Source of the DNA: Pseudomonadota bacterium
GTDB lineage: Bacteria > Pseudomonadota > Alphaproteobacteria > Sphingomonadales > Sphingomonadaceae
NCBI GenBank assembly: GCA_023394965.1
Contig: JAEWZX010000032.1
Span: 12,629 to 76,628, forward strand
Length of the DNA: 64,000 nucleotides
Direction of reading: 5' to 3'
The translations under genes were made by a program, and so were the position numbers. Positions 17,062-25,665 of this stretch are shown here, in pieces; position 1 is the first letter of the stretch; each line of letters starts with the position of its first letter. The notes below the pieces were generated by a model, which saw only the letters and a program-made list of their open reading frames with translations, did no database searches and was not told the origin of the DNA.

Positions 17062-18073
17062 CGGCAAGTTTGCCCACTTTCTGGGCCCCGCTATCGCTTG
17101 TAACCAGCACCTCGCCGCCAGAGACAACGATAGTGACGTTTTCCAGCCCGATGGCCGACACACGGGGGCCATCGCTGTCGATCATCACATTGCGGCAATC
17201 AATCAGCTCCGCACCATCCGGGCTGACATTGCCATCATCATCGCTCGACCGGGCTTCGCGCAGGGCCACCCATGTGCCGATGTCGGACCACCCCATATCC
17301 ACCGGAACGACAGCTGCGCGGTCGGTGTTTTCCATGATGGCGTAATCGATGCTCTCGCTCTCGATCCGGGAAAATGCACCCGGCTCCGGATGGAAGCGCT
17401 GGCCATCGTCGCTGCCGGCACGAACCGCCTCTTCCACCTCAGCGGCAATTTGCGGGCGGTGCCGGGTCAGTTCTTCGACAAATCGCCCCGCAGTGAAAGC
17501 AAACAATCCGCCATTCCAGCTATAGTCGCCTTGGGCGAGAAACGACTGCGCCGTTGCCAGGTCCGGCTTTTCCACGAAGCGAGCGACCCGATAACCGCTA
17601 TCGCCCACAGCTGTGCCGCGCCTTATATATCCGAACCCAGTCTCCGGCGTTTTCGCTTCGATACCGAAGGCTACCAGCCAGCCATCCTGCGCCAGCGACG
17701 CTGCCACGCCTGCCGCGTCGGAGAAAGCGTCCGTATCGGCGATATGGTGATCGCTGGGGCACACCAGCATGATCGCGTCCCCGGGCAACCGATAGGCGGC
17801 AAGCGCGATTGCCGCAGCCGTATTCTTGGCCTCCGGTTCAACGATGATGCGGGTTCCCGCCACAGCTTGCGCCTGTACATGATCGACATGCTGCGAACCG
17901 GTGACAACGATCGGGTCGGCGAACATCGCCTTGTCGCCGCAGCGATCAAGTGTGGCTTGAAACAGCGTCTTGTCGCCGAACAGCGAAAGAAATGGCTTGG
18001 GCAATGATTTGCGGCTGCGCGGCCAGAGACGTGTGCCGCTTCCGCCGCAAAGGATTACCGGAACAAGTTTCAT
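17045..18073 (-). CDS. manC: Mannose-1-phosphate guanylyltransferase
   Basis: 342 residues. The nucleotidyltransferase signature LCGGSGTRLWPRSRKSLPKPFL begins near residue 8, and VVTGSQHVD, VCPSDHHIAD, the FVEKPD motif and WNGGLFAF follow as in GMP pyrophosphorylases. The C-terminal isomerase domain of bifunctional type II enzymes is absent, so a separate phosphomannose isomerase is needed. It makes GDP-mannose for the polymer. About 115 bp separate it from the upstream hypothetical gene, and that gap is AT-rich enough for an internal promoter. It overlaps or abuts the GT4 gene. Confidence 0.93.
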   Translation of the reverse strand: MKLVPVILCGGSGTRLWPRSRKSLPKPFLSLFGDKTLFQATLDRCGDKAMFADPIVVTGSQHVDHVQAQAVAGTRIIVEPEAKNTAAAIALAAYRLPGDAIMLVCPSDHHIADTDAFSDAAGVAASLAQDGWLVAFGIEAKTPETGFGYIRRGTAVGDSGYRVARFVEKPDLATAQSFLAQGDYSWNGGLFAFTAGRFVEELTRHRPQIAAEVEEAVRAGSDDGQRFHPEPGAFSRIESESIDYAIMENTDRAAVVPVDMGWSDIGTWVALREARSSDDDGNVSPDGAELIDCRNVMIDSDGPRVSAIGLENVTIVVSGGEVLVTSDSGAQKVGKLAGAENQ

Positions 18074-18187
18074 TTCTATCCTGGTTCACTTCGACAAATA
18101 AATAAGGGGACTAAGGTAACTAAAAATCTGCGTAGTCGGTAAATAGCCAGCACAACGCCGCAACCATGCATCGGCTGAATTGCACAT

Positions 18188-19333
18188 CTATTGCAAGAAC
18201 AGCTCAAGATCGTCCACCCGTCCTCTCCCAAGCTTGATGCCGAGCTGCTGCGTAACGCATCCCTCAGGCACTGTGAAGGCGACGGTTTTCGGATTTGCGG
18301 CACTGGCCAAAGTGCTGTGGCCAGGCTTCCCTTCCCCCAGACATTTCACAAAAAGCTGTAATTTTGCGCGCAGTGGATCGATCGGGTGCCGTTCTGCCTC
18401 TGCTGATGCGGAGACAGCAATGACATGCGGCCCAACCGGCAGTGCCAGAAACCGCCACGCCACAACCTTATCCAACAGGGTGCGGTTCGACAGGGTCGCT
18501 GTTCCCCGACTGCTGCCTGCGATAGCGGAAAGCCCTGCGCCGCGCTGGTAATTCCAGGCGAAGGGATCGGACCGGTTTTCCGAGAATGTGAAGGCGAGTG
18601 TCCGCCCGGAGTCTTTGGCACATCCGCTACCCCACGCATCAAAAACCGCTGCATCGCCCTGTTGCATCAGTACACGCGCAATGTCAGCGCGACGTGCGCA
18701 GTCGAGCTCTGAGCCGAATTGCGGCATGACCGCGATAATGTCCGCCACGACCCGACCGGAGCCGGGTTTCTGTCGGGCATAATCCACCAGCCCGTCGCGA
18801 AGGTCTTCGCTACCTGCCACATGCCTCGCCACAGCAAGATCGCCACCGTCGGCCGCCAGCAGAACCTCCATCGCGGGTACCAAAATACCAGGCCCCGCGC
18901 CATTTCGCGCCAGCGCATCCAGTCTCTGGCCAGCAGCAAGAAGGTTGTTCTGGGCCACTGCGGAAGCCAGAACGGAAATCTGGACGAAAGTATCGCGCCA
19001 GCCGCGACGTGCCGCCTCGGTAAGCGTTCGAGAGGCGATCTCGCCATGTCCTGTTTCCGCTGCCCATATAGCCAGCAGCGATAGATGAGAGCCGTCTATC
19101 GGCCGCGAACGGACTACATTTCTGACATGGGATTCCGCCATCGCGGGATTCGTCAGCAATGCCTGCCGCGCTCTTTGCTCATCGGCGAAACCGCCAGACC
19201 CCGACGGCACAAATCGGGATAGTGCCGGCGTGGATCGAGCCTGCCTGTCAAGCTGTGCCAACGCTATGGGCAAGCCCAACCCCAGCGCGAGAACCAGCGC
19301 AATCAGAAACGTGGGGCTACGCAATCCGGTCAT
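18188..19333 (-). CDS. Secreted or membrane-anchored hypothetical protein of the EPS locus
   Basis: 381 residues that I do not recognise as a named family. An N-terminal hydrophobic segment (about 8-27) ends at LALA-like residues, consistent with a signal peptide or inner-membrane anchor. The middle (about 55-225) is Ala/Leu-rich and helical with a degenerate TPR-like rhythm. The C-terminal ~150 residues look beta-rich with three or four Cys. The start codon overlaps the Wzc stop (ATGA), so it is made with the Wzc/Wza export machinery. A periplasmic scaffold for assembly or a modification partner is an inference only. Confidence 0.75.
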   Translation of the reverse strand: MTGLRSPTFLIALVLALGLGLPIALAQLDRQARSTPALSRFVPSGSGGFADEQRARQALLTNPAMAESHVRNVVRSRPIDGSHLSLLAIWAAETGHGEIASRTLTEAARRGWRDTFVQISVLASAVAQNNLLAAGQRLDALARNGAGPGILVPAMEVLLAADGGDLAVARHVAGSEDLRDGLVDYARQKPGSGRVVADIIAVMPQFGSELDCARRADIARVLMQQGDAAVFDAWGSGCAKDSGRTLAFTFSENRSDPFAWNYQRGAGLSAIAGSSRGTATLSNRTLLDKVVAWRFLALPVGPHVIAVSASAEAERHPIDPLRAKLQLFVKCLGEGKPGHSTLASAANPKTVAFTVPEGCVTQQLGIKLGRGRVDDLELFLQ

Positions 19334-21570
19334 TTGCCATAAGCGTAATAATCAGCGCCATAATAGCCGTATTCCGCACCCGCCGAGCGTGGATCGAATT
19401 TCGTCAGAACAGCGCCGATAACGCGTGCATTCACCGTTTCCAGACGCCGCAATGCCGTGTTCGTGGCGCCTCTTCTACCGGCCTGTGCATCGATCACCAT
19501 AAGCACGGCATCGACATTGGTGGAAATTACAGGAGCGTCCGACAGCCCCAGCACCGGGGGCGCGTCGAAAATCACAGTATCGAACTGCGTCAGCAAACGC
19601 TCGACAGTGCCCGCGATGTCCGCCGTTGCCAGAAAGGCTGATGGTGCCGGTGGTATGGGCAGAGCGCTCATATAGCTGAGGTTATCTGTGCCGGACGCAA
19701 AGATCACCTGTTCGGCCGTTTTTTCTCCGGCAAGCAATGCAGTGAGGCCATCGCTTCGCTGATTGGATAGAACGCGATGAAGGGTCGGTCGCCTGAGATC
19801 GGCATCAATGAGCAGAACCTTGCGTCCCATGGCGGCAAATTCTCTGGCAAGTGTTCGCGAGGTGGTGGTCTTGCCTTCGCCAGGTTGGGAGCTGGTAACG
19901 ACCAAGCTGCGCGGAATTCCTTCCGCAGAGCTATAGCGTAAACTGGTCACCAAAGACTGATATGCCTCGCTCAGCGATGATTTGGGATCATTCAGCTCGC
20001 TCTGGACTGTGTCATCATCCACCTGCGGAACGAGGCCAAGCAAGGGCAGACCCAGCCTGTGTTCCACATCGTACGGTGTACGCATGACGTCATCCAAAAT
20101 CTCGCGAATGAAGATATAGGCAACCCCCGCCCCCAAACCCACCAGAGCCGCGATCAGGAGATTGATGATCAGATTGGGGGAAGACGGTGCCAAAGGTGGT
20201 GTCGCAAGATCGACGATAGACACGTTGTTCGATGCGGATCCCGCCGTAGCGCTCAATTCGTTGAAGCGCGTGAGAAGGCTGTTGTAGAGCGCCCGGTCGG
20301 TTTCCGCGACACGGCGAAGCAGGTTGAACTGCACTCCGCGATCCTGCTCGTTCAGAGCTGCAGCCCGGATATCCGCAACCTGCCGGTTGAGTGTGGTTTC
20401 GCGGTCTGCCGCCGCTTTGTATTCGAGCAGGACAGAGCGCTTGATGGCCCGGCCCATCTCTTCGATTTGTGCGTTTATCCGCCCGAGCTGGGAAACCTGG
20501 GCCCGAACGTTGGGGTGATCATCAAGGTAGCGACTGCGTTCTTCGGCAAGCTTCGCTTCGGCCTGCGACTTTTGCACCAGCAAGTTCTGCACGGCGGAGT
20601 TTGCGAGAACCTGCGGCAGAACCATTGACGGCTGATCGGAGACGGTTCGCCAGCGCCCCTCAGCCGCGATCCGGTCTGCGGCGGCTACACTCGCAGCGGC
20701 ATTGAGTTTGCCCAGCGTATCGTTTGTTACCGACAGGGTCGTTTCCCGATCGCCGGTTTCTGTCTGGTCGGTCACGCGAATCAGCCCCGCTTCGCGTGAA
20801 TAGAGGTTGAGGTCGCGTTCGCTCTTTTCGACCTTCTTCCGCGCTTCGGCCAATTGTTGGGTGAGGAATTCGCGCGCATATGCGGAACTGTCGAATTTTC
20901 TGGCCAGATTGCTGTCGACATAATTGCTGGCCACCGCATTCGCGATATCGGCGGAAACAGTGCGATTGCTACTGCGGAACTTGATTGGAATGATACCGCT
21001 TTCCAGCGGCATTCTCACCTCGAGATGTTCGCGCAGAAGATCTATGGCGACACGCCGACGATCGCCCACCCCTCCTTCTGGCCCCAGTTCATCTGCCAGC
21101 AGACCACCTTCGAGAGCGAAATCGGCGCCGACCGCAGCGAAGAACTCTTCACTATTGGTCAGCCCTTCCGCATCCACAACTCGTTCTGCAAGCGATTGCG
21201 AATTGATGATATCGACCTGCGTCTGGATGAAACGATCTGCATCCCGAAGAACTGCAGCAGGTGCGGCCTCCCGCTCGATAATTTCATCGTTTTGCAATTC
21301 CACCAGTACGCGCGAGGTGGCGACATATTGCGGAACCGCCAGCAGCGTGCCGATAAGCCCCAGCAAGATGGCGCCGCCAACGATAGCGATAAACTGGATG
21401 TAGTTTCGCCTGATCGCAGCAACCGTTCGCCGGAGATCGATTGCAAGCAGCGGAGCATCATCGGGATAGGGGGCGCCCGCTGGTTCCACGGCGCCATCCC
21501 TACGCTCAGCTACAGGATCCTGCTCAAGGGCAATCGCACGCGTCAAAGGCTCAGAACCTTGTAAATACAT
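19330..21570 (-). CDS. Polysaccharide co-polymerase / bacterial tyrosine autokinase (Wzc-type)
   Basis: 746 residues. The Wzz domain has a first membrane helix near residues 56-78, a long periplasmic coiled coil (about 190-400) with GNVR-type residues, and a second helix near 440-465. The cytoplasmic BY-kinase domain has Walker A SSQPGEGKTTTS, Walker A' LLIDADLRRPTL and Walker B VIFDAPPVLGLSD. A tyrosine cluster lies at the very C-terminus (EYGYYGADYYAYGK). It controls chain length and export of high-molecular-weight polymer together with Wza. It overlaps wza by 20 bp and the downstream hypothetical gene by 4 bp. No separate cognate phosphatase is seen in the window. Confidence 0.95.
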   Translation of the reverse strand: MYLQGSEPLTRAIALEQDPVAERRDGAVEPAGAPYPDDAPLLAIDLRRTVAAIRRNYIQFIAIVGGAILLGLIGTLLAVPQYVATSRVLVELQNDEIIEREAAPAAVLRDADRFIQTQVDIINSQSLAERVVDAEGLTNSEEFFAAVGADFALEGGLLADELGPEGGVGDRRRVAIDLLREHLEVRMPLESGIIPIKFRSSNRTVSADIANAVASNYVDSNLARKFDSSAYAREFLTQQLAEARKKVEKSERDLNLYSREAGLIRVTDQTETGDRETTLSVTNDTLGKLNAAASVAAADRIAAEGRWRTVSDQPSMVLPQVLANSAVQNLLVQKSQAEAKLAEERSRYLDDHPNVRAQVSQLGRINAQIEEMGRAIKRSVLLEYKAAADRETTLNRQVADIRAAALNEQDRGVQFNLLRRVAETDRALYNSLLTRFNELSATAGSASNNVSIVDLATPPLAPSSPNLIINLLIAALVGLGAGVAYIFIREILDDVMRTPYDVEHRLGLPLLGLVPQVDDDTVQSELNDPKSSLSEAYQSLVTSLRYSSAEGIPRSLVVTSSQPGEGKTTTSRTLAREFAAMGRKVLLIDADLRRPTLHRVLSNQRSDGLTALLAGEKTAEQVIFASGTDNLSYMSALPIPPAPSAFLATADIAGTVERLLTQFDTVIFDAPPVLGLSDAPVISTNVDAVLMVIDAQAGRRGATNTALRRLETVNARVIGAVLTKFDPRSAGAEYGYYGADYYAYGK

Positions 21571-22252
21571 TGAATAGGGGAGCTGCGCTGAGGATATCGC
21601 GATAGGCGCCCTTCACGGCCGATCTGCCGACAATGATCCGGTCGCCACCGAGTATTTCGGGATCCGGAGCCTTGCCCTCGCGAACCGCCTGAAGATCGAA
21701 AATGGCGCCGAACCGCTCGCCTCCGATCTGACGGAATACGATGACCTCACTGTCCTTCGCGCTTTCGGTGGTTCCCCGCGCGCGCGCGATGGCTTCTATC
21801 AGAGAGGATGAGCCGGCAATCTCATAAACACCGGGCGTCGCCACCTGCCCATCGACCGTGACGCGCTGCGCCGCAGAACTGACCACCCCCACCACGACCT
21901 GAGGATCGCGAATAAAGCGACTGCCAAGGCGCGCTTCCAATTCGTTGCCCAACTCTATCGGTGTCTTGCCTGCTGCCTGAACCTGCCCGACCAAAGGGAA
22001 GCTGATCGCCCCCGACGCATCGACAGTAAGCTCTGAAAATGAAAGGTCGGGTTCCTGAAACACCCGGATTGAAAGCGTATCGAGCACACCGATGCGATAG
22101 ATGACGGCTGCCGTCCGCTGTTCCGCAGGAGGCATGACACCATACGCCGCGCTGCCGGTGGGAAGCGCGGAGTTGGGTGAGAAATCCGCCTGAACGCACC
22201 CGACGAGGGTGAACGCTCCGCAGGCAAGTATGCCGAAGTGGAACTTATTCAT
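21551..22252 (-). CDS. Polysaccharide export outer-membrane protein (Wza-like)
   Basis: 233 residues. The lipoprotein signal has lipobox LVGC (Cys near residue 19). The Poly_export domain starts YRIGVLDTLSIRVFQEPDLS, and SLBB-like domains follow (VTVDGQVATPGVYEIAG). At this length it is shorter than E. coli Wza, as is usual in sphingomonads. It forms the outer-membrane channel paired with the Wzc protein, whose gene overlaps its end. The ATG at 22252 is preferred; a GTG two codons upstream is possible. It overlaps the upstream polymerase gene by 8 bp, so the cluster is tightly coupled. Confidence 0.93.
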   Translation of the reverse strand: MNKFHFGILACGAFTLVGCVQADFSPNSALPTGSAAYGVMPPAEQRTAAVIYRIGVLDTLSIRVFQEPDLSFSELTVDASGAISFPLVGQVQAAGKTPIELGNELEARLGSRFIRDPQVVVGVVSSAAQRVTVDGQVATPGVYEIAGSSSLIEAIARARGTTESAKDSEVIVFRQIGGERFGAIFDLQAVREGKAPDPEILGGDRIIVGRSAVKGAYRDILSAAPLFNVFTRF

Positions 22253-23618
22253 GGCCACCGTCCCGCAATCCTGCCGGTCGGGCAGCCAGCAAGGCTATCA
22301 GGAAAGCGGTAATACACAGCATGGCCTGATTTCGCAGCGGATAGTCGAGTGCAGATTGCAGGGCGATTGCCAGCAAGGCCAAACCGATGCCGTCAACCTC
22401 GCACCGTTCTTCGCCCTGCCTTGATCGCCACCACGCCATCAGCACCCACAGAAGCCACGATGCGGCAAGCGCCAAACCGATAGCGCCCGCCTCAATGCCG
22501 AGTTCAAGATAATCATTATGCGCGCGGCGGGCGTAGGTTGGAGCCACGTGTTCGAGGGATTCGAAAGTCTGGAACACTTCATCGAACGATCCCATGCCGC
22601 TGCCCATCGGAAAGAAAGTCTGCAACGCCGCGGCTGAATCCTGCCATATCTGGGGGCGTCGATCTTCCAGAGTTTCGAAACGCTCCCACGAGGGATTGAT
22701 GCGTTCGCTGCTTGCAACAAAGGTTGCGACGATGGCGGCCGCAGGAATGATTCCGATCGCAAGCTTCCACGATTTCGGCCCTTGCGCACTTCTATGCAAC
22801 CGATACCAGCGCACCGCGAAAGCGCCGAGCGGCAGTAAAAGCAAGGCGATGGATGAGCGCGATTGCGTCAGTACCGCCCCAAGCACGAACAGAGCGGCGA
22901 CCGCGCCTAACGCTAGTTGGTGGCGGGCAGCCGCATCGGTGGGCAGCCGGATGCCTGACAGCGCACACAGAGCGATCACGAAAAACAGACCACTCGTGTT
23001 GTGGCTGGCGAACATGCCGTAAAACCGCCCTTCCTCGACAAGGGGATAAGGCAGCAGGGCATTGCGGTTGGTAACGACCTGCAAGAGACCAATGAGAAAA
23101 TTCAACACACCAAGGGCCACGATGACGCGCATCGCCGCCTGCGCAGTGCCAGTCCGTGTGGGTGTGAAAAGCACTATGGCCAAGGCAGGAAGCAGGGATG
23201 CAAAGGCTATCAGGGTTCGGTGGGCATCGGTTGTCAGCGGAAACCACTCTCGCTCCGCACCGATCAAACTGCGTGACGCCAAAGCCAGGCCAGCGCCCGG
23301 CAGATTGTGCCACATGATCGGCGGGAGAGGTACAAGTTGAAGCAGGGGCAGCGCCAGAGAGGCGGTGATCAGCAGCTTCAAGCCGACCGGTCGCCCGCAC
23401 CACCCTGTAAGCGCATCGTTCACACACCAGACGAGAAGGCAGAGCGAGAGCATTTGAACCGCCAGATTGAGCAATCCATATCCGCTTCCTCCGCCTCCAA
23501 GCAGAAATGCGGCCGCGATTATCGTCAGGACAGGCCACCCGGCCGGGGCTGACCATTTCGCTCTGCCCGAAGGTTGAAAGGCGCGAGGATGCCTTGGGCC
23601 GACATGCTTCAAAGGCAT
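22245..23618 (-). CDS. O-antigen ligase / EPS polymerase family membrane protein
   Basis: 457 residues and about eleven membrane segments. The Wzy_C-type periplasmic loop contains FFPMGSGMGSFDEVFQTFE and ends RRAHNDYLELGIEAGAIG, the HND(Y/F)LE signature. It is probably the polymerase paired with Wzc/Wza. The start at 23618 is chosen for AAGGAACAG right before the ATG; the frame runs on upstream to a TTG. It is the second ligase/polymerase-like gene of the locus. It lies between a small membrane protein and wza on the same strand with minimal gaps. Confidence 0.88.
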   Translation of the reverse strand: MPLKHVGPRHPRAFQPSGRAKWSAPAGWPVLTIIAAAFLLGGGGSGYGLLNLAVQMLSLCLLVWCVNDALTGWCGRPVGLKLLITASLALPLLQLVPLPPIMWHNLPGAGLALASRSLIGAEREWFPLTTDAHRTLIAFASLLPALAIVLFTPTRTGTAQAAMRVIVALGVLNFLIGLLQVVTNRNALLPYPLVEEGRFYGMFASHNTSGLFFVIALCALSGIRLPTDAAARHQLALGAVAALFVLGAVLTQSRSSIALLLLPLGAFAVRWYRLHRSAQGPKSWKLAIGIIPAAAIVATFVASSERINPSWERFETLEDRRPQIWQDSAAALQTFFPMGSGMGSFDEVFQTFESLEHVAPTYARRAHNDYLELGIEAGAIGLALAASWLLWVLMAWWRSRQGEERCEVDGIGLALLAIALQSALDYPLRNQAMLCITAFLIALLAARPAGLRDGGHE

Positions 23619-23698
23619 TCTGTTCCTTCCAAACGCTGCAATCTGGATGAGGGAGAAGCCCGCCGGTGAAGCGCAGCGAACTTTCGAAAAGACGCGAT

Positions 23699-23980
23699 TC
23701 AAGACCCAGGCGATGCGTCGGCGCTGCTGGATGACGCCATAGCGGTCGACAACAAAACGACCGCAAGCAGGACGGAGATGATCAGGGCTGATCCGCCAAT
23801 CCTGCCCGCCCCTGCTTCCGTTAGCGGCGAGTGCGAAGTCTCGGCGCTAGCTCCGGAAAGCTTTGCCGGCTGAACCGCAACTTGCGGCGTATCTGCCGCC
23901 CGCGTCCCCGCATTGGCGGGAATGGATGCGGCTGCCACAGCGATCGCCGTTAATGCAGAAAGACAGTATCCAGTATTCAT
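23699..23980 (-). CDS. Small membrane protein of the EPS locus (hypothetical)
   Basis: 93 residues starting at the ATG at 23980, preceded by GGGGG. It has a signal peptide (about 1-24, ending ANAG), a short Ala/Pro/Ser-rich linker and one C-terminal membrane helix (ALIISVLLAVVLLSTAMA) followed by a Ser-rich tail. The layout resembles a small envelope protein made with the EPS machinery. I recognise no family. It sits between the glycosylphosphotransferase and the polymerase on the same strand; its end touches the upstream extension of the polymerase frame. Confidence 0.6.
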   Translation of the reverse strand: MNTGYCLSALTAIAVAAASIPANAGTRAADTPQVAVQPAKLSGASAETSHSPLTEAGAGRIGGSALIISVLLAVVLLSTAMASSSSADASPGS

Positions 23981-24042
23981 CTTGCCCCCAAAAATTTCAC
24001 GTCCACAACACGGGTGTTCCCGTCGGCAACAGAGTGCCTTTG

Positions 24043-25410
24043 TCAGAACGCATTCGGATGAATGACCACACGGGCCGTCGAAAACATGATCACGACGTCC
24101 CGCCAAACCGACCAATTTCGTATGTATTCCAAGTCCGCTTCCAGCCGGCTTATCAGGTGGCCTTCCGTCGCAATCGCCCCTCGATATCCACGGACCTGAG
24201 CCAGCCCAGTCAATCCCGGTTTCAGGGCGTGGCGCTGCCAATAGTTTTCGTCCACTTCCCAGAAGAGCTTCTGACCGGCCTGCGAGCCGAGCGCATGCGG
24301 GCGAGGCCCCACCAAACTCATTTCAGAACGCAGAACGTTCAAAAGTTGTGGCAATTCATCGATCGATGTCTTGCGAATGAATGCTCCGACCCGCGTTACC
24401 CGGTCGTCACCCGGCGAAGTGGACAGGGTGCCTCGCCGGTCTTCGGCCTCATGCCGCATGGAACGAAACTTGAGCATATCGAAGATGCAGTTATTCGCCC
24501 CGATCCGCTGCTGCTTGAAGAAAACCGGACCCCCGTCCTCGATCTTGATAAGCAGCGCCACAACAAGCATCACCGGGCTCAGTAAAATTAGTAGAGGGAT
24601 GGTGATCGCAACATCCATCGCACGCTTGAAAATGCGGGTGTGAAGCGCGAGCGGGCCGCTGGAGACAACAATAAATGACTGTTCTCCTTCTCTCTCCAGA
24701 GCGAGTGCGCCCAATTCCTGAGGAGCAGAAGAGACGACTTCCCCTCGCACTCCTGCACCACGCATGATGGTGGCCCATTTTTGGCGCTGCCCCATGTCGC
24801 AGCTTACGATCACCCGGTCCGCCCCCCTGATCAGTCGACCGATGACGTCCAGGCTTTCAGGCACAACACCAGTTCCGGAAAAGCCGACCTCGTCAGTGCA
24901 GATAGTGCGCGCGCCCGTTATGGACACTGGCGGCCCCCCATCCATCACGATCAGCACCGAGCGCATAGTTGGACCGTAGTTTTTGCGGAGATATCGGTTC
25001 AGGCCGACACGAAGGCAGGTCGATCCCGCGAAGGCAAACAGCACTGCCGCGCATAGCATGGTGCGCAAAAACCCTGTCGCCACGCCCGCATAAAAAATCA
25101 TCACCATACAGAGCATCGACGAAACCAGCAGCGACAGGGCGAGCTGCCCCACTGCATATTTCGTGTCGTCCAGAGATCGAATTGAATAGCAGCGCTGATA
25201 AGCGGCAATGACGAGGAAGATCGACAAGAACGCCCACCCGATCGCCAGGGCCTGTGTGTCAGGCCACCGATTGCGGTGAATACCGCCAGTCAAAACGAAG
25301 CCGGCCAGTATTATCAGCATGTCGGACAGCAGCATGAGCACATATAGTTGCACTCTGCGCTGTTCCATCCACGGCTGACGTGTGGCAGCCGCACCTTTCA
25401 CAAGAAGCAC
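24043..25410 (-). CDS. Undecaprenyl-phosphate glycosylphosphotransferase (EPS initiating sugar transferase)
   Basis: 455 residues. Four N-terminal membrane helices (about 20-135) and a cytoplasmic linker are followed by a bacterial sugar transferase domain. That domain starts FKRAMDVAITIPLLILLSPVMLVV and contains IEDGGPVFFKQQRIG, FDMLKFRSMR, the Asp/Glu pair TSIDELPQLLNVL, MSLVGPRPH and the C-terminal LKPGLTGLAQVRGYRG. It attaches the first sugar phosphate to undecaprenyl phosphate. It is the first gene of the minus-strand EPS operon; the 255 bp upstream, shared with icd, should hold the promoter. The GTG start at 25410 is uncertain; an in-frame ATG lies at 25368. Confidence 0.93.
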   Translation of the reverse strand: MLLVKGAAATRQPWMEQRRVQLYVLMLLSDMLIILAGFVLTGGIHRNRWPDTQALAIGWAFLSIFLVIAAYQRCYSIRSLDDTKYAVGQLALSLLVSSMLCMVMIFYAGVATGFLRTMLCAAVLFAFAGSTCLRVGLNRYLRKNYGPTMRSVLIVMDGGPPVSITGARTICTDEVGFSGTGVVPESLDVIGRLIRGADRVIVSCDMGQRQKWATIMRGAGVRGEVVSSAPQELGALALEREGEQSFIVVSSGPLALHTRIFKRAMDVAITIPLLILLSPVMLVVALLIKIEDGGPVFFKQQRIGANNCIFDMLKFRSMRHEAEDRRGTLSTSPGDDRVTRVGAFIRKTSIDELPQLLNVLRSEMSLVGPRPHALGSQAGQKLFWEVDENYWQRHALKPGLTGLAQVRGYRGAIATEGHLISRLEADLEYIRNWSVWRDVVIMFSTARVVIHPNAF

Positions 25411-25665
25411 GTTTCTAAATCCCCCTGCTGGACCAGGAGGTGACCGAAAAGATTGCGACCAATTGTTTGCGCCCCGCCCCTGAAATCCGCCCTGGGATAC
25501 GATTAAGTCGGACCGTCAACTTTGCGCAATACGTAGTATCCGAAGGTACAGATCAATGATCATCGGATTGTGTCGCCAAGGCTCAACCTGTGCCCCGCTG
25601 ACTTGCCCTCTCACTGCGCTCTGCTATGGCGCGCGCAACTCACAATTGGAATGAACAGGAACCCC

